Assembly (NCBI GenBank): GCA_947501555.1
Contig: CANMWG010000003.1
Location: forward strand, 124,001-188,000
Reading direction: 5' to 3'
DNA length: 64,000 nt
From: an uncultured Paracoccaceae bacterium
GTDB lineage: Bacteria; Pseudomonadota; Alphaproteobacteria; Rhodobacterales; Rhodobacteraceae
Shown here piece after piece: positions 9,442 to 17,957 of the stretch; positions within the stretch are counted from its first letter, which is position 1; every line of letters begins with the position of its first letter. The position numbers and the translations under genes are program-made. The notes under the pieces are model-generated. The model saw only the letters and a program-made list of their open reading frames with translations. It searched no databases and was not told the DNA's origin.

Positions 9442-10035
9442 ATGAGCAACGGCAACGAAGATCTCGACACATTGATCGCATTGATGGCCAAGCTGCCAGG
9501 GCTGGGTCCGCGATCGGCACGCCGGGCGGTGCTCCACCTGATCAAGAAACGATCACTGGTGCTTTTGCCACTGGCGGAAGCCATGCACCGGGTCGGCGCG
9601 ACGGTGCGCGAATGCCTGAACTGCGGAAACGTGTGCACCAGCGATCTTTGCGACATTTGCCAATCGAAAAAACGAGACATCGGACAAATCGCGGTGGTCG
9701 AAGACGTGGCTGACCTTTGGGCGATGGAACGGTCCGGCGTCTTTAAAGGGCGCTACCACGTGCTCGGCGGCACCCTATCAGCGCTCGATGCCATCGGCCC
9801 CGACGAACTGCGGATCCCCAAACTGGCCGATCGGGTCGCGGCCGAAAATGTCACCGAAGTGATCCTGGCCCTTGGGGCCACCATCGACGGGCAAACCACA
9901 GCACATTACATCGCTGAACACTTGCCAAACGTCACCGTGACGTCGTTGGCACAAGGCGTGCCTGTCGGCGGCGAATTGGATTATCTGGACGACGGAACGA
10001 TCAGCGCGGCCCTGAACGCCCGAAAGGCGCTCTGA
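9442..10035 (+). CDS. recR: Recombination mediator RecR
   Basis: RecR works with RecO/RecF to load RecA on gapped DNA. The 197-residue protein has the N-terminal helix-hairpin-helix ([10 protein letters not shown], 17-26), the C4 zinc finger (C58, C61, C70, C73) and the Toprim domain beginning [15 protein letters not shown] (from about 84). The C-terminal Walker-like region [15 protein letters not shown] is present. The length is standard. It closes the dnaX-ybaB-recR cluster and is separated from ybaB by three stacked palindromes. Confidence 0.96.
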   Translation: MSNGNEDLDTLIALMAKLPGLGPRSARRAVLHLIKKRSLVLLPLAEAMHRVGATVRECLNCGNVCTSDLCDICQSKKRDIGQIAVVEDVADLWAMERSGVFKGRYHVLGGTLSALDAIGPDELRIPKLADRVAAENVTEVILALGATIDGQTTAHYIAEHLPNVTVTSLAQGVPVGGELDYLDDGTISAALNARKAL

Positions 10036-10128
10036 TTCACAACATCATCTCGGTATTGCCACAACTTCGCAATTGATCTGCCAAATTCCTCAACTACACT
10101 TAAAATTGTAGTGAGGTTTTTGGTAATC

Positions 10129-11436
10129 ATGACTGAGAAAGAGCAGCAGAGCAATTTTGCAGAACGCCTAGAGCGAATCGGAACCAATCAGGACAGCGAG
10201 AAATCCGCTGTCGCTGATATGGTCGCGCGACACAAAGACCCGTCGCGATTTGAAGAGCCGCCCCAAGAAGACGTCTTCGTCCGTAACGCCTTGATTTGGC
10301 TAGCAATCACGATCAGTGCCGTCATTGGTGGGGTGTATGGGATCAGGGCCCTCCCCCAAGACTTTAAGGACAATATTGCCTGGATGACTGGGAATAGCGA
10401 GGAACCATCTGACGCAAACTCCACCGCTTTGGCCATTGTCGAAACAGACAAAATGTCCTTTTTGGGGCCAATTTTGGCCTCACCAGATGTTGCCAGTGCC
10501 AGCGGAGAGCTGTTTGACTTGGCAAGCATCACTGGGAATATCGCATTGCCAACCGACGATACCCAAATCGGGAACACAATCCCCTTTGATCGTAATGTCA
10601 GCTGCACTTTACGCAAACCGCTCGCCACCGAAAATTTGGTCAACATCCGCGTCGAAAACGGACTTCTTCCAACGCCTGTCCAGGCCTTCTCGGCCCAGGC
10701 CTTGTCTGACCAACTGATGCAGAATATCACAGCTGTTACCCAAGACGGCCAAGCCTACGATCATGATGCCCAAGTCAACGGCAACCTGACAAGCATTGAT
10801 GTTTTTTTAACCGACAACACGGCACCTCTCTACCTCGCGTTGCAGAATATGGGACCGGGAATTATCTGGAACATCCACGCGGCACCTGATGTGACGGTGG
10901 CGCATGTGGCGCTCATCTCATCACACATCTCGGGGGTGACAAATATCGCGGACACCACGACGGTCGACGGTGTTTTGGTCAGTGATTTTGTGGCACCCTA
11001 CGCCGCTGGCGATGATGACCAAATCCGGGACTGTATGATCCGGCCCTGGCGAAACCCTCAACCCGACTGGACCGGCGTCCAAAGAGCCGCAGCCGGGGAC
11101 GCATCCATCAGTGCGCAAATGCACTCCTATTCCACTGGCTACGCGGCCTATAACGCCTGGTTCACGGACACGTTGGGTGTTGACGCAGCTACCGATGTTC
11201 TCACGATACGCGATGCAGCACATCTGCTGCACGGGCCCCAACCAACAGAACCCATCGCCTACAAACCGCTTGCCGGACAAGACATCCACCTGATGCGCAC
11301 CGACCATATCATCACCGGCGATACCAACTCGCGGAGCGATGCCGTCGCCCAACTGCACCAACAAACATTGCTCGCAGCCGTTGCAGGTCGCATCGAAGAC
11401 CTCAACCCGGGGCCCATCGAAAGAGAGAACCAATGA
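10129..11436 (+). CDS. Membrane-anchored hypothetical protein, Rhodobacteraceae type
   Basis: A 435-residue protein with a cytoplasmic, charged N-terminus (about 1-55), one hydrophobic helix (about 57-78, ALIWLAITISAVIGGVYGI) and a long periplasmic part. No catalytic motif is recognised. The start at 10129 (MTEKEQQSNF) is preferred because the six residues before it (MRFLVI) come from a non-conserved-looking stretch. Its stop overlaps the next gene in an ATGA, so the two envelope proteins are probably made together and may form a complex. Confidence 0.6.
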   Translation: MTEKEQQSNFAERLERIGTNQDSEKSAVADMVARHKDPSRFEEPPQEDVFVRNALIWLAITISAVIGGVYGIRALPQDFKDNIAWMTGNSEEPSDANSTALAIVETDKMSFLGPILASPDVASASGELFDLASITGNIALPTDDTQIGNTIPFDRNVSCTLRKPLATENLVNIRVENGLLPTPVQAFSAQALSDQLMQNITAVTQDGQAYDHDAQVNGNLTSIDVFLTDNTAPLYLALQNMGPGIIWNIHAAPDVTVAHVALISSHISGVTNIADTTTVDGVLVSDFVAPYAAGDDDQIRDCMIRPWRNPQPDWTGVQRAAAGDASISAQMHSYSTGYAAYNAWFTDTLGVDAATDVLTIRDAAHLLHGPQPTEPIAYKPLAGQDIHLMRTDHIITGDTNSRSDAVAQLHQQTLLAAVAGRIEDLNPGPIERENQ

Positions 11437-12227
11437 ACCTTTGGCGCGTCTTGACCGTGTTCTTCGGGCTGCTGATCACCGCACCAACGGTGATCCTGAA
11501 CGCAAACGGACATAACATCGCATTCTGGGTCCAAGAAGAGCCCGAGACTGTCCCAACACCGCAAGCCATCACCCCACCGCGCGATCGCCCCGAGGTCCAA
11601 GCAATGTTCGCGGCCGACACGTTAACCCAAGCACGCTACATCAAGATCACCGAAGTCCTGCCGCCCGCAGGCATCCTGAAAGCCGGCGAAGCCGCACCTG
11701 ATGACACCCTCTTCGCGCTCTATGCAGCAGCACGGGCCCCATCGAGGCTGATTAGCTATTGCACAGAAGTGATCGCCACAATCGCGACGACATGCGATGT
11801 GATCCACACCGAAACGCGCGAGAACCAAGAGGGTAAACTTGAACTGACCGGGCAATTGGCCTTTGCGCCAAGCTTTGACATGGGCGACCCTTTCAAACTG
11901 GCTGACGGGGAAATGGTGCAAGCCAGTGTGACTTTGCCACATGAGGGTGACCTACTCCCGGCGAATGAAGCCGAAACACGAACCGCGGCAATGGGATATG
12001 CTGCGGAAATGTGTGAAAATCTGCGAGACATCTATGGGAACTGCATGGTGTCCATGGTCTCATTCGAGGTGAACGAACTCTGGATCACAGATCTTGAGGC
12101 GCTCCCAGCTGGCACCAACCCACAAAGGCTTGCGGTGCAGGCAAGCTTTACGATCTTTGCCGATCCGGCAGAGTTGGATGAAGCGAAATTGGCCAAACGT
12201 CTGGAAGATCTAATCAACCCCGCTTGA
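11433..12227 (+). CDS. Exported hypothetical protein, partner of preceding gene
   Basis: A 264-residue protein with an N-terminal hydrophobic segment (LTVFFGLLITAPTVILNA) that may be a signal anchor. The rest is soluble, with four cysteines. No family is recognised. The ATGA overlap with the upstream gene and a shared bidirectional terminator downstream define a two-gene operon. Confidence 0.6.
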   Translation: MNLWRVLTVFFGLLITAPTVILNANGHNIAFWVQEEPETVPTPQAITPPRDRPEVQAMFAADTLTQARYIKITEVLPPAGILKAGEAAPDDTLFALYAAARAPSRLISYCTEVIATIATTCDVIHTETRENQEGKLELTGQLAFAPSFDMGDPFKLADGEMVQASVTLPHEGDLLPANEAETRTAAMGYAAEMCENLRDIYGNCMVSMVSFEVNELWITDLEALPAGTNPQRLAVQASFTIFADPAELDEAKLAKRLEDLINPA

Positions 12228-12273
12228 CGCCAAAACTGCTGTACCGGACCACCCAAAGCGCCTATCACACGAA

Positions 12274-12303
12274 AAAACGCGCCACCGGAAGGTGACGCGT
12301 TTT
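12274..12303. terminator. Bidirectional rho-independent terminator
   Basis: AAAACGCG (12274-12281) and CACC (12283-12286) pair with GGTG (12291-12294) and CGCGTTTT (12296-12303) around a GGAA tetraloop, with one internal mismatch. A-rich and T-rich flanks allow it to act on both strands. It serves the convergent genes ending at 12227 and 12324. Confidence 0.8.
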
Positions 12304-12323
12304 CAATTTCAATTGCCAAAGCC

Positions 12324-13079
12324 TTAGTCTTCGCTTGGGCCATCATCCGGCAAGTTAAAGAAGCTATCGGCGTCACCGACATCGCGGATATCTTCCTCAT
12401 CTTCGCCTGCCTCGTCACGGGGGTCAGACAGGCTAAAGCTCTCAAGACCGGCCATGGCACTTGGCATTTTGGGCTCAGCGGGCATGCCAAGCGATTGCTC
12501 GGTGCTGACTAGTTTGCGGCGTTCGTCATCAGACATGACCGTACCATCTTTGGCCTTTTTAGCGTTGGCTTTCTGCACGGCACTGTCCAGCTCTGACTGT
12601 TTGCACAGGCCAAGCGCAACCGGGTCAATCGGATCAATGTTATTGATGTTCCAGTGGGTGCGCTCACGGATTGCCTGAATGGTTGGCTTGGTTGTGCCAA
12701 CAAGTTTGGAAATCTGACCGTCGCTCAATTCCGGGTGGAACTTAACCAGCCAATAGATCGACGCAGGGCGGTCCTGACGCTTGGACAGCGGCGTATACCG
12801 GGGACCACGGCGTTTTTCTTCGCCAACGGCTGAAGCATTAAACTTCAGCTTCAGCTTATGCAGCGGGCTGGCCTCGGCCTTGTCGATCTCTTCCTGGGTC
12901 AACTGGTTGTTGGCGATCGGGTCAAACCCCTTCACGCCTGCGGCCACGTCACCATCAGCGATGCCCTGCACTTCCAATTCGTGGAACCCACAAAAATCAG
13001 CGATCTGTTTAAAAGTCAGCGTCGTATTATCACACAGCCAAACAGCAGTTGCTTTGGCCATAATCGGTTTATCGGACAT
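12324..13079 (-). CDS. trcR: DUF1013 / TrcR-type cell-cycle transcriptional regulator
   Basis: A 251-residue protein of the alphaproteobacterial DUF1013 family, which genome annotation names cell-cycle transcriptional regulator TrcR. The N-terminus MAKATAVWLCDNTTLTFKQIADFCGFHELEVQGIADGD is characteristic and looks like a helix-turn-helix. A second region (SIYWLVKFHPELSDGQISKLVGTTKPTIQAIRERTHWN) also resembles a DNA-binding helix-turn-helix. The C-terminus is strongly acidic. GGAGA lies upstream of the start at 13079. The symbol rests on family recognition only. Confidence 0.82.
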   Translation of the reverse strand: MSDKPIMAKATAVWLCDNTTLTFKQIADFCGFHELEVQGIADGDVAAGVKGFDPIANNQLTQEEIDKAEASPLHKLKLKFNASAVGEEKRRGPRYTPLSKRQDRPASIYWLVKFHPELSDGQISKLVGTTKPTIQAIRERTHWNINNIDPIDPVALGLCKQSELDSAVQKANAKKAKDGTVMSDDERRKLVSTEQSLGMPAEPKMPSAMAGLESFSLSDPRDEAGEDEEDIRDVGDADSFFNLPDDGPSED

Positions 13080-13215
13080 CTTTCATCTCCATCTTATCGG
13101 CAGACAAGCCTCTCCCGCGCCCTTGATCTGGGCAGACTGCGCTGGCAGCCGGGTTCGCATTGTCGAGGAACTTGAAGCCTATATAGTGAGCATCGGACCG
13201 TTAGGAAAGATCAAA

Positions 13216-13845
13216 ATGCACAGGTTTTTTTCACTTCTCAGCCTCATCGCAACTCCGGCCCTGGCCGAGGATCAGGCAGGTAACTTCGACTACTACGTCG
13301 TTTCACTGTCATGGTCAGCCAACTGGTGCGCGTTGGAGGGCGATGCCCGCGCATCCCCTCAATGCGATGCCTCTGCGGACTTTGGATGGATATTGCATGG
13401 GCTTTGGCCGCAATACGAACGCGGATATCCTGAATATTGCAGTACAAACATGCGCGCACCAAGCCGGTCTGACACGGCCAATATGGCTGACATCATGGGA
13501 ACATCCGGGCTTGCCTGGCATCAGTGGCGCAAACACGGGGTCTGTACGGGACTGTCTTCGGATGACTACTATCGCCTGTCACGCGAGGCCTACGCGCGGA
13601 TCACGCGCCCTGCTGTATTTCGGCAATTGGACAAGGAAATCACCCTGCCCGCCTCTGTTGTCGAAGACGCATTTCTACGTGCAAACGAAACGTTAGATGC
13701 TGATCAAATCACCATCACTTGCAGGTCGGACTACATCCAAGAGGCCCGCATCTGCATGACGCAGGATTTGGAATTTCGAACCTGTGGTTCCGATGTAATC
13801 CGCGACTGTAGCCTGACGGATGCAAAATTCAGCCCGATGCGCTGA
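13216..13845 (+). CDS. Secreted ribonuclease T2 family protein
   Basis: A 209-residue exported RNase of the T2 family, which cleaves RNA through 2',3'-cyclic phosphates in the periplasm. A signal peptide (MHRFFSLLSLIATPALA) precedes the CAS1 box HGLWPQ (His general base) and the CAS2 box WHQWRKHGVC, where the usual Glu-Trp-x-x-His is replaced by Gln-Trp-x-Lys-His. Several cysteines (CALE, YCST, GVCT, TCRS, ICMT, TCGS, DCSL) are consistent with disulfides. The ATG at 13216 has AGGAAAG upstream. The frame is open further upstream, but without a signal sequence. Confidence 0.85.
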   Translation: MHRFFSLLSLIATPALAEDQAGNFDYYVVSLSWSANWCALEGDARASPQCDASADFGWILHGLWPQYERGYPEYCSTNMRAPSRSDTANMADIMGTSGLAWHQWRKHGVCTGLSSDDYYRLSREAYARITRPAVFRQLDKEITLPASVVEDAFLRANETLDADQITITCRSDYIQEARICMTQDLEFRTCGSDVIRDCSLTDAKFSPMR

Positions 13846-13854
13846 CGCTGAAAA

Positions 13855-13877
13855 GCGCTGTCATACAGCGCCTTTTT
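13855..13877 (+). terminator. Rho-independent terminator after RNase T2 gene
   Basis: GCGCTGT (13855-13861) pairs with ACAGCGC (13865-13871) around a CAT loop, followed by CTTTTT. It begins nine bases after the RNase stop, a textbook arrangement. Confidence 0.85.
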
Positions 13878-13900
13878 GATGCCTTTGGACGAAGTGGGCC

Positions 13901-14212
13901 TTATGAGCCCGCGATTACCGGCTCTTGCTCGGTTTCAACAACTGTTCCGTCTTTCAACGTTACCGTTCCGCGCGTGTCCTGACAACGCGGTGTACCATCC
14001 CGGTTCAGACGTGGGGTCATGAAACCCTCTAGCCCGTCATCGATATACCAATGTTGGCACCCATCAGGGTCAACCCAAATGTTGGCTGCGCCGTCACGCA
14101 AAAAGCCCCCATCAAGTCCCCCATCGGTTACTTCGTTGTTGTCGCCCAAGCGTTCACACGCCGAAAGCGTACTTGCAGCCAGGAGAACCATTAGACCCCG
14201 TGTCAAACCCAT
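13901..14212 (-). CDS. Small lipoprotein
   Basis: A 103-residue protein with a lipoprotein signal (MGLTRGLMVLLAASTLSAC; lipobox LSAC with Cys19). The mature part has an acidic Gly/Asp stretch and a WVDPDGCQHWYIDDGLEGFM segment, two further cysteines probably forming a disulfide, and a TVTLKDGTVVE strand. It is a hypothetical envelope lipoprotein of the type common in Rhodobacteraceae; its role is not known. Confidence 0.7.
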   Translation of the reverse strand: MGLTRGLMVLLAASTLSACERLGDNNEVTDGGLDGGFLRDGAANIWVDPDGCQHWYIDDGLEGFMTPRLNRDGTPRCQDTRGTVTLKDGTVVETEQEPVIAGS

Positions 14213-14327
14213 ATCATTTTACCGTCTGTTACCGCGCATTGTACGCCTGAAGTGTTAGAGTAAGCATATGTTTAGATCGCCCTGACGTCTACCTCACCTA
14301 ATAGATGGGTAGCCAATGTGATGCAAA

Positions 14328-15101
14328 TCAGCCAAAGATCGCCCGTGTCAACTTACTCTTGGGCGAAGCCAAGTCCTCGATCACGTCAAAATGGTGTTTT
14401 TTGGGTGCGATGTTTTGCGTGCAACCCCATGCATCCGCCAAAGCTTGCGCTTGCTGCAAGAACACAGGCCGTTCGTCTGCGCCAACCCAGACAGTAACCG
14501 GGACACTGGGTGCTGGCAGATGCACCGGACTTTCCGCCAATGCCTCAGCCTGGTCGATCTGCAAATCGGCATTCATGGATGTGCGCATCAATGGAGAGAG
14601 ATCTGCGACCGGCGAAATGGGTATGATCCGGTCCAATCGGTTTATCCAAGATGCCGTCACGCGCGGCGCGCTCATCCGGGCAACCAATTGCCCCCCAGCC
14701 GAATGTCCCACCAAGCGAATTGGGCCCGGCACCCGAGCTGCAACAACTGCTGTTGCCGCTGCGATCTGATCGCCAATTTCGGCAATACGCACATCAGGAC
14801 ACAAGTCATAAGACGGCATCGCCACAGCCCACCCATGCGCCAGCGGTCCTGCCGCCAAATGTGACCAGAAGGATTTGTCAAACCGCAACCAGTAGCCGCC
14901 GTGCACAAAGACAACCAGGCCTTTGGCCAAGCGGGCGGGGTGAAACAGATCAAAACGCTGCCGTGGGGTCTCACCATAGGGCACATCGATCTCGCACAAC
15001 GCCTGTTCACGAAAGCTTGCAGCCGCATGCGCCCACTTATCAGGATAAGCGTCAGCACCCGGTATATAGGCTGCATTCGCGTAAGCATCATCCAAGTCCA
15101 T
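14328..15101 (-). CDS. Alpha/beta hydrolase, arylformamidase-like
   Basis: A 257-residue cytoplasmic alpha/beta hydrolase. The oxyanion-hole motif HGGYW (about 71-75) and the nucleophile elbow GHSAGG (about 134-139, Ser136) are intact; a His in KKHHFDV near the C-terminus and an Asp in the preceding strand can complete the triad. The opening MDLDDAYANAAYIPGAD and overall layout resemble bacterial kynurenine formamidase-like (KynB-type) hydrolases. No other tryptophan-catabolic gene is nearby, so the substrate is left open. Confidence 0.75.
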   Translation of the reverse strand: MDLDDAYANAAYIPGADAYPDKWAHAAASFREQALCEIDVPYGETPRQRFDLFHPARLAKGLVVFVHGGYWLRFDKSFWSHLAAGPLAHGWAVAMPSYDLCPDVRIAEIGDQIAAATAVVAARVPGPIRLVGHSAGGQLVARMSAPRVTASWINRLDRIIPISPVADLSPLMRTSMNADLQIDQAEALAESPVHLPAPSVPVTVWVGADERPVFLQQAQALADAWGCTQNIAPKKHHFDVIEDLASPKSKLTRAIFG

Positions 15102-15167
15102 GACATCCCCCCTTTACGGCGCTACTACACATAGGTCAGATAGCGGCGAAACCTTTGCGAGGCTACC

Positions 15168-16640
15168 ATGCTTGACCACACCACAAACCTCAAATCCCTA
15201 CTGCAACGTCCCGATCTGGTCTGTGAGACCACATACGTCGCCGGCGAATGGATCAGTGCGGATCAAACCTTTGACGTGACAAATCCCGCACGTGGGGACG
15301 TGATCGCAACAGTCCCTGACCTGAGTCGGGCCGAGACGGCAAAAGCCATTTCTGCCGCACAGGAGGCGCAGAAATCATGGGCGGCACGGGCCGCAAAAGA
15401 GCGCGCAAACATCCTGCGCAAATGGTTTGATCTGATGCTGGCCAACCAAGAGGATCTGGCGATTATCATGACCGCCGAACAGGGCAAACCACTGGCCGAG
15501 GCGCGCGGCGAAGTGGCCTACGGCGCGTCCTTCGTAGAGTGGTTCGCGGAAGAAGCCAAACGCATCTACGGTGAAACTGTCCCCGGCCACATGGCAGACA
15601 AACGGATTACGGTGATCAAGCAACCCATCGGCGTCGCTGCCGGGATCACACCGTGGAATTTCCCAAACGCGATGATCACACGCAAAGTGGCTCCGGCGCT
15701 GGCCGCAGGCTGCGCCTTTGTGATCAAACCCTCGGAACTGACACCGCTTTCGGCCCTCGCAATGGCGAAACTGGCGGAAGAGGCAGGCATCCCACCTGGG
15801 CTGTTTTCGGTCATCACCAGCACCGACAGCAGCGCCATTGGGAAAGAGTTCTGCGAAAATCACACTGTACGGAAACTGACCTTCACCGGCTCCACCCAAG
15901 TCGGACGGATCCTGCTGCGACAAGCCGCCGATCAGGTCATGAAATGCAGCATGGAGTTGGGGGGCAACGCACCCTTCATCGTCTTCGATGACGCGGACCT
16001 GGACGAAGCCGTCACCGGCGCCATCGCCTGCAAGTTCCGGAACAACGGACAAACCTGCGTCTGCGCGAACCGGATTTACGTGCAAGCCGGGGTTTATGAT
16101 GCCTTTGCGACCAAATTCAAGGCCGCCGTCGAAGCCCTACAGGTCGGGGACGGGATGGAAGACGGCACGACACTCGGGCCCCTGATTGAGCCCAAAGCGG
16201 TGACCAAAGTGCAAAGCCACCTGGACGACGCATTGGCCAAAGGCGGTGAAATCCTGACGGGCGGCAAACCACATGATTTAGGCGGGCAGTTCTTTGAACC
16301 CACGATCATCACAAACGCGCAAAAAGACATGATGGTCAGCACAGACGAAACCTTCGGTCCCTTCGCGCCATTGTTCAAATTCGACGACGAAGACGATGTG
16401 ATCGCACAAGCCAACGACACGATCTTCGGACTGGCATCCTATTTCTACGCCAAGGACCTTGCCCGCGTCACCAAAGTCGCCGAAGCGCTGGAATACGGGA
16501 TCGTCGGGGTGAACACTGGGATCATCTCCACCGAAGTGGCCCCTTTTGGCGGGGTGAAACAATCGGGCTTGGGGCGTGAAGGATCACGGCACGGGATCGA
16601 GGATTATCTGGAAATGAAATACATCTGCATGAGTATCTAA
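15168..16640 (+). CDS. gabD: NAD(P)-dependent succinate-semialdehyde dehydrogenase-like protein
   Basis: A 490-residue aldehyde dehydrogenase of the GabD group, oxidising succinate semialdehyde to succinate in 4-aminobutyrate catabolism. Seen are the PWNFP box, the GSTQVGR cofactor loop, the catalytic Glu in MELGGNAP, the catalytic Cys in NNGQTCVCANR and the ETFGP motif. The C-terminal codons form the left attachment site of the island: the last eight residues here are MKYICMSI, while the right junction at 34080-34108 preserves an alternative ending MKYICTSV. One of these ends must be supplied by the mobile element, so the enzyme remains full length. Confidence 0.9.
   Translation: MLDHTTNLKSLLQRPDLVCETTYVAGEWISADQTFDVTNPARGDVIATVPDLSRAETAKAISAAQEAQKSWAARAAKERANILRKWFDLMLANQEDLAIIMTAEQGKPLAEARGEVAYGASFVEWFAEEAKRIYGETVPGHMADKRITVIKQPIGVAAGITPWNFPNAMITRKVAPALAAGCAFVIKPSELTPLSALAMAKLAEEAGIPPGLFSVITSTDSSAIGKEFCENHTVRKLTFTGSTQVGRILLRQAADQVMKCSMELGGNAPFIVFDDADLDEAVTGAIACKFRNNGQTCVCANRIYVQAGVYDAFATKFKAAVEALQVGDGMEDGTTLGPLIEPKAVTKVQSHLDDALAKGGEILTGGKPHDLGGQFFEPTIITNAQKDMMVSTDETFGPFAPLFKFDDEDDVIAQANDTIFGLASYFYAKDLARVTKVAEALEYGIVGVNTGIISTEVAPFGGVKQSGLGREGSRHGIEDYLEMKYICMSI
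16612..16640. repeat. attL-like direct repeat (gabD 3' end)
   Basis: Core AAATGAAATACATCTGCA at 16612-16629, extended with mismatches through TCTA at 16636-16639. It matches 34080-34108 and encodes the last residues of GabD. Integration into a gene 3' end that preserves the reading frame is typical of tyrosine recombinases. Confidence 0.85.
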
Positions 16641-16683
16641 AATTGTCAATAAAATAAGGATATTTAGAGTTTTTCGAGACCCC

Positions 16684-16734
16684 TTATTGGGACAACATGC
16701 TCTCACTATTGGGACAATATCTGGCCCAATAACC
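16684..16734. repeat. Left recombinase arm-type sites
   Basis: TTATTGGGACA (16684-16694) and CACTATTGGGACA (16704-16716) are direct repeats whose shared ATTGGGACA starts are 22 bp apart. An inverted partial copy (GCCCAATAA) follows at about 16724-16732. The same pair with the same 22-bp spacing occurs at 33932-33964 near the other end. The remainder of 16641-16874 holds no gene. Confidence 0.72.
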
Positions 16735-16874
16735 CCGAAATGGTAGTTCCGCTCTGGTACCAATTAACCACAAGTTTCCCTGTGTGGTCTTCGTCAGTCT
16801 TTTGTCCTTGGCTAGTTCGAGATGAGTGAGTGCATTGGAGTTCGATTCGCTAACGCTTTACCCTATTGCGTCTT

Positions 16875-17300
16875 TCAGGTGCCGGAACTCCTACTAAACA
16901 ATAATGCGATGAAGTCTTGGTAACGAGTCGGATCAAAAGATGCACCCGTCTCCCAAGACAACGTGGTTTCCTGCCTGAAGATAGTGACAACCGCATCCCT
17001 GACCTCGTGTGGGGCGGGTCTTGGCGTAATGTCAGCCAAGGCTTCCTCCATGAACTCCACCACCATGCCCATCCGTGCGATGTCGGATTCAGACATGCTC
17101 CGCACCGCCGATCCATCGAGCAGTGAACTTGGTGAGACGCCATATGCCGATGCAAGGTCCGCCAACCGTTGTGACGACACGCCCGTATCCCCGGCTTCTA
17201 TCCGGCTGAGTGTGCTTTGCGACAAACCCAGAAGACGCCCTGCGTCCTCCATCGTCAGGCCAGCGTCTAGTCTGGCTTTCTTCAGTTCGTCGTGCAGCAT
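16875..17300 (-). CDS. XRE-family helix-turn-helix repressor (cI-like)
   Basis: A 141-residue regulator with an N-terminal Cro/cI helix-turn-helix: ELKKARLDAGLTMEDAGRLLGLSQSTLSRIEAGDTGVSSQRLADLASAYGV. The C-terminal part (about 65-141) is not a peptidase and probably mediates oligomerisation or ligand binding. It is divergent from the small Cro-like gene at 17431, with operator-like inverted repeats between, which is the layout of a phage-type lysogeny switch. It probably controls island genes. Confidence 0.85.
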   Translation of the reverse strand: MLHDELKKARLDAGLTMEDAGRLLGLSQSTLSRIEAGDTGVSSQRLADLASAYGVSPSSLLDGSAVRSMSESDIARMGMVVEFMEEALADITPRPAPHEVRDAVVTIFRQETTLSWETGASFDPTRYQDFIALLFSRSSGT

Positions 17301-17311
17301 TCTGCTCCTCG

Positions 17312-17333
17312 TGAATACAGGTCCCAGTATTCA
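17312..17333. promoter_or_regulatory. Inverted repeat upstream of cI-like gene
   Basis: TGAATAC (17312-17318) and GTATTCA (17327-17333) form a perfect 7-bp inverted repeat with an 8-bp spacer, 12 bases before the cI-like start. Candidate autoregulatory site or promoter element. Confidence 0.5.
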
Positions 17334-17335
17334 TC

Positions 17336-17350
17336 ATGCACGAAATGCAT
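17336..17350. promoter_or_regulatory. Operator 1, ATGCA-N5-TGCAT
   Basis: ATGCA CGAAA TGCAT is a perfect inverted repeat with a 5-bp spacer. An identical half-site architecture recurs at 17403-17417, and both lie in the divergent promoter region of the cI/cro-like pair. Confidence 0.65.
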
Positions 17351-17402
17351 GAGGGGTGAAAGTCACTGATTGGCATGTTTGGGCGTCTCCATATTGCGAA
17401 TC

Positions 17403-17417
17403 ATGCATTATGTGCAT
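17403..17417. promoter_or_regulatory. Operator 2, ATGCA-N5-TGCAT
   Basis: ATGCA TTATG TGCAT, the same half-sites and spacing as operator 1, 67 bp away (centre to centre) and 13 bases before the Cro-like start. Confidence 0.65.
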
Positions 17418-17430
17418 ATTGGATATCAAT

Positions 17431-17643
17431 ATGAAACTGGACGATTATCTCAAAGCCAACAGCATCTCCGGTGCAGATTTCGCCAAGACGATAGGTGTCG
17501 ATGCGGCGACTGTTTTTCGCATCCGCACTGGGCGTGTGTTCCCGCATCGCCGGACGATGCTGGCGATCATCATGGCCACTGGCGGCCAAGTGTCTGCCAA
17601 TGATCTGATCCTTGTGAATGATGAAACTGGAGACCAAAATTGA
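17431..17643 (+). CDS. Small Cro-like helix-turn-helix protein
   Basis: A 70-residue DNA-binding protein, MKLDDYLKANSISGADFAKT..., with a helix-turn-helix spanning about 9-45 (SGADFAKTIGVDAATVFRIRTGRVFPHR). This is the size and form of a Cro-type repressor. The ATG at 17431 follows operator 2. Its stop overlaps the TTG start of the next gene, so it heads the cargo operon and can couple its regulation to the switch. Confidence 0.78.
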   Translation: MKLDDYLKANSISGADFAKTIGVDAATVFRIRTGRVFPHRRTMLAIIMATGGQVSANDLILVNDETGDQN

Positions 17644-17957
17644 CGACCGCATCAAACGGAACAAGCGCAACGACCATGGTCATCTCATTCGTCGCCATCA
17701 TCGCTGGAGGATACTTCGGCTACGCCACAGCGTTCCCTTCTGACCGCGCAGAGGTACGATCTTGCATCACGACAATGCTGGAAGCAGCCCGAGTCCAAGT
17801 TGGCTATGGGGAGTTGCGGGACCAACTAAAGGTAGTTGAAGCGGCAGGCGAGATCGAAGTCACCAATGAAACCCGCCGTAATTTCGGCGGCAGTACGTTG
17901 GTTACGCTGGAATATCGTGCCGATGGACGGACAAGCCGTGTTATGTGTGGGCAATGA
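17640..17957 (+). CDS. Small membrane-anchored protein
   Basis: A 105-residue protein starting with TTG that overlaps the preceding stop (TTGA). One hydrophobic segment (about 13-32, MVISFVAIIAGGYFGYATAF) is followed by a soluble domain ending in a Cys. No family is recognised. The stop TGA overlaps the start of the lyase-like gene (ATGATGA), so four consecutive genes are closely coupled. Confidence 0.6.
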   Translation: MTTASNGTSATTMVISFVAIIAGGYFGYATAFPSDRAEVRSCITTMLEAARVQVGYGELRDQLKVVEAAGEIEVTNETRRNFGGSTLVTLEYRADGRTSRVMCGQ

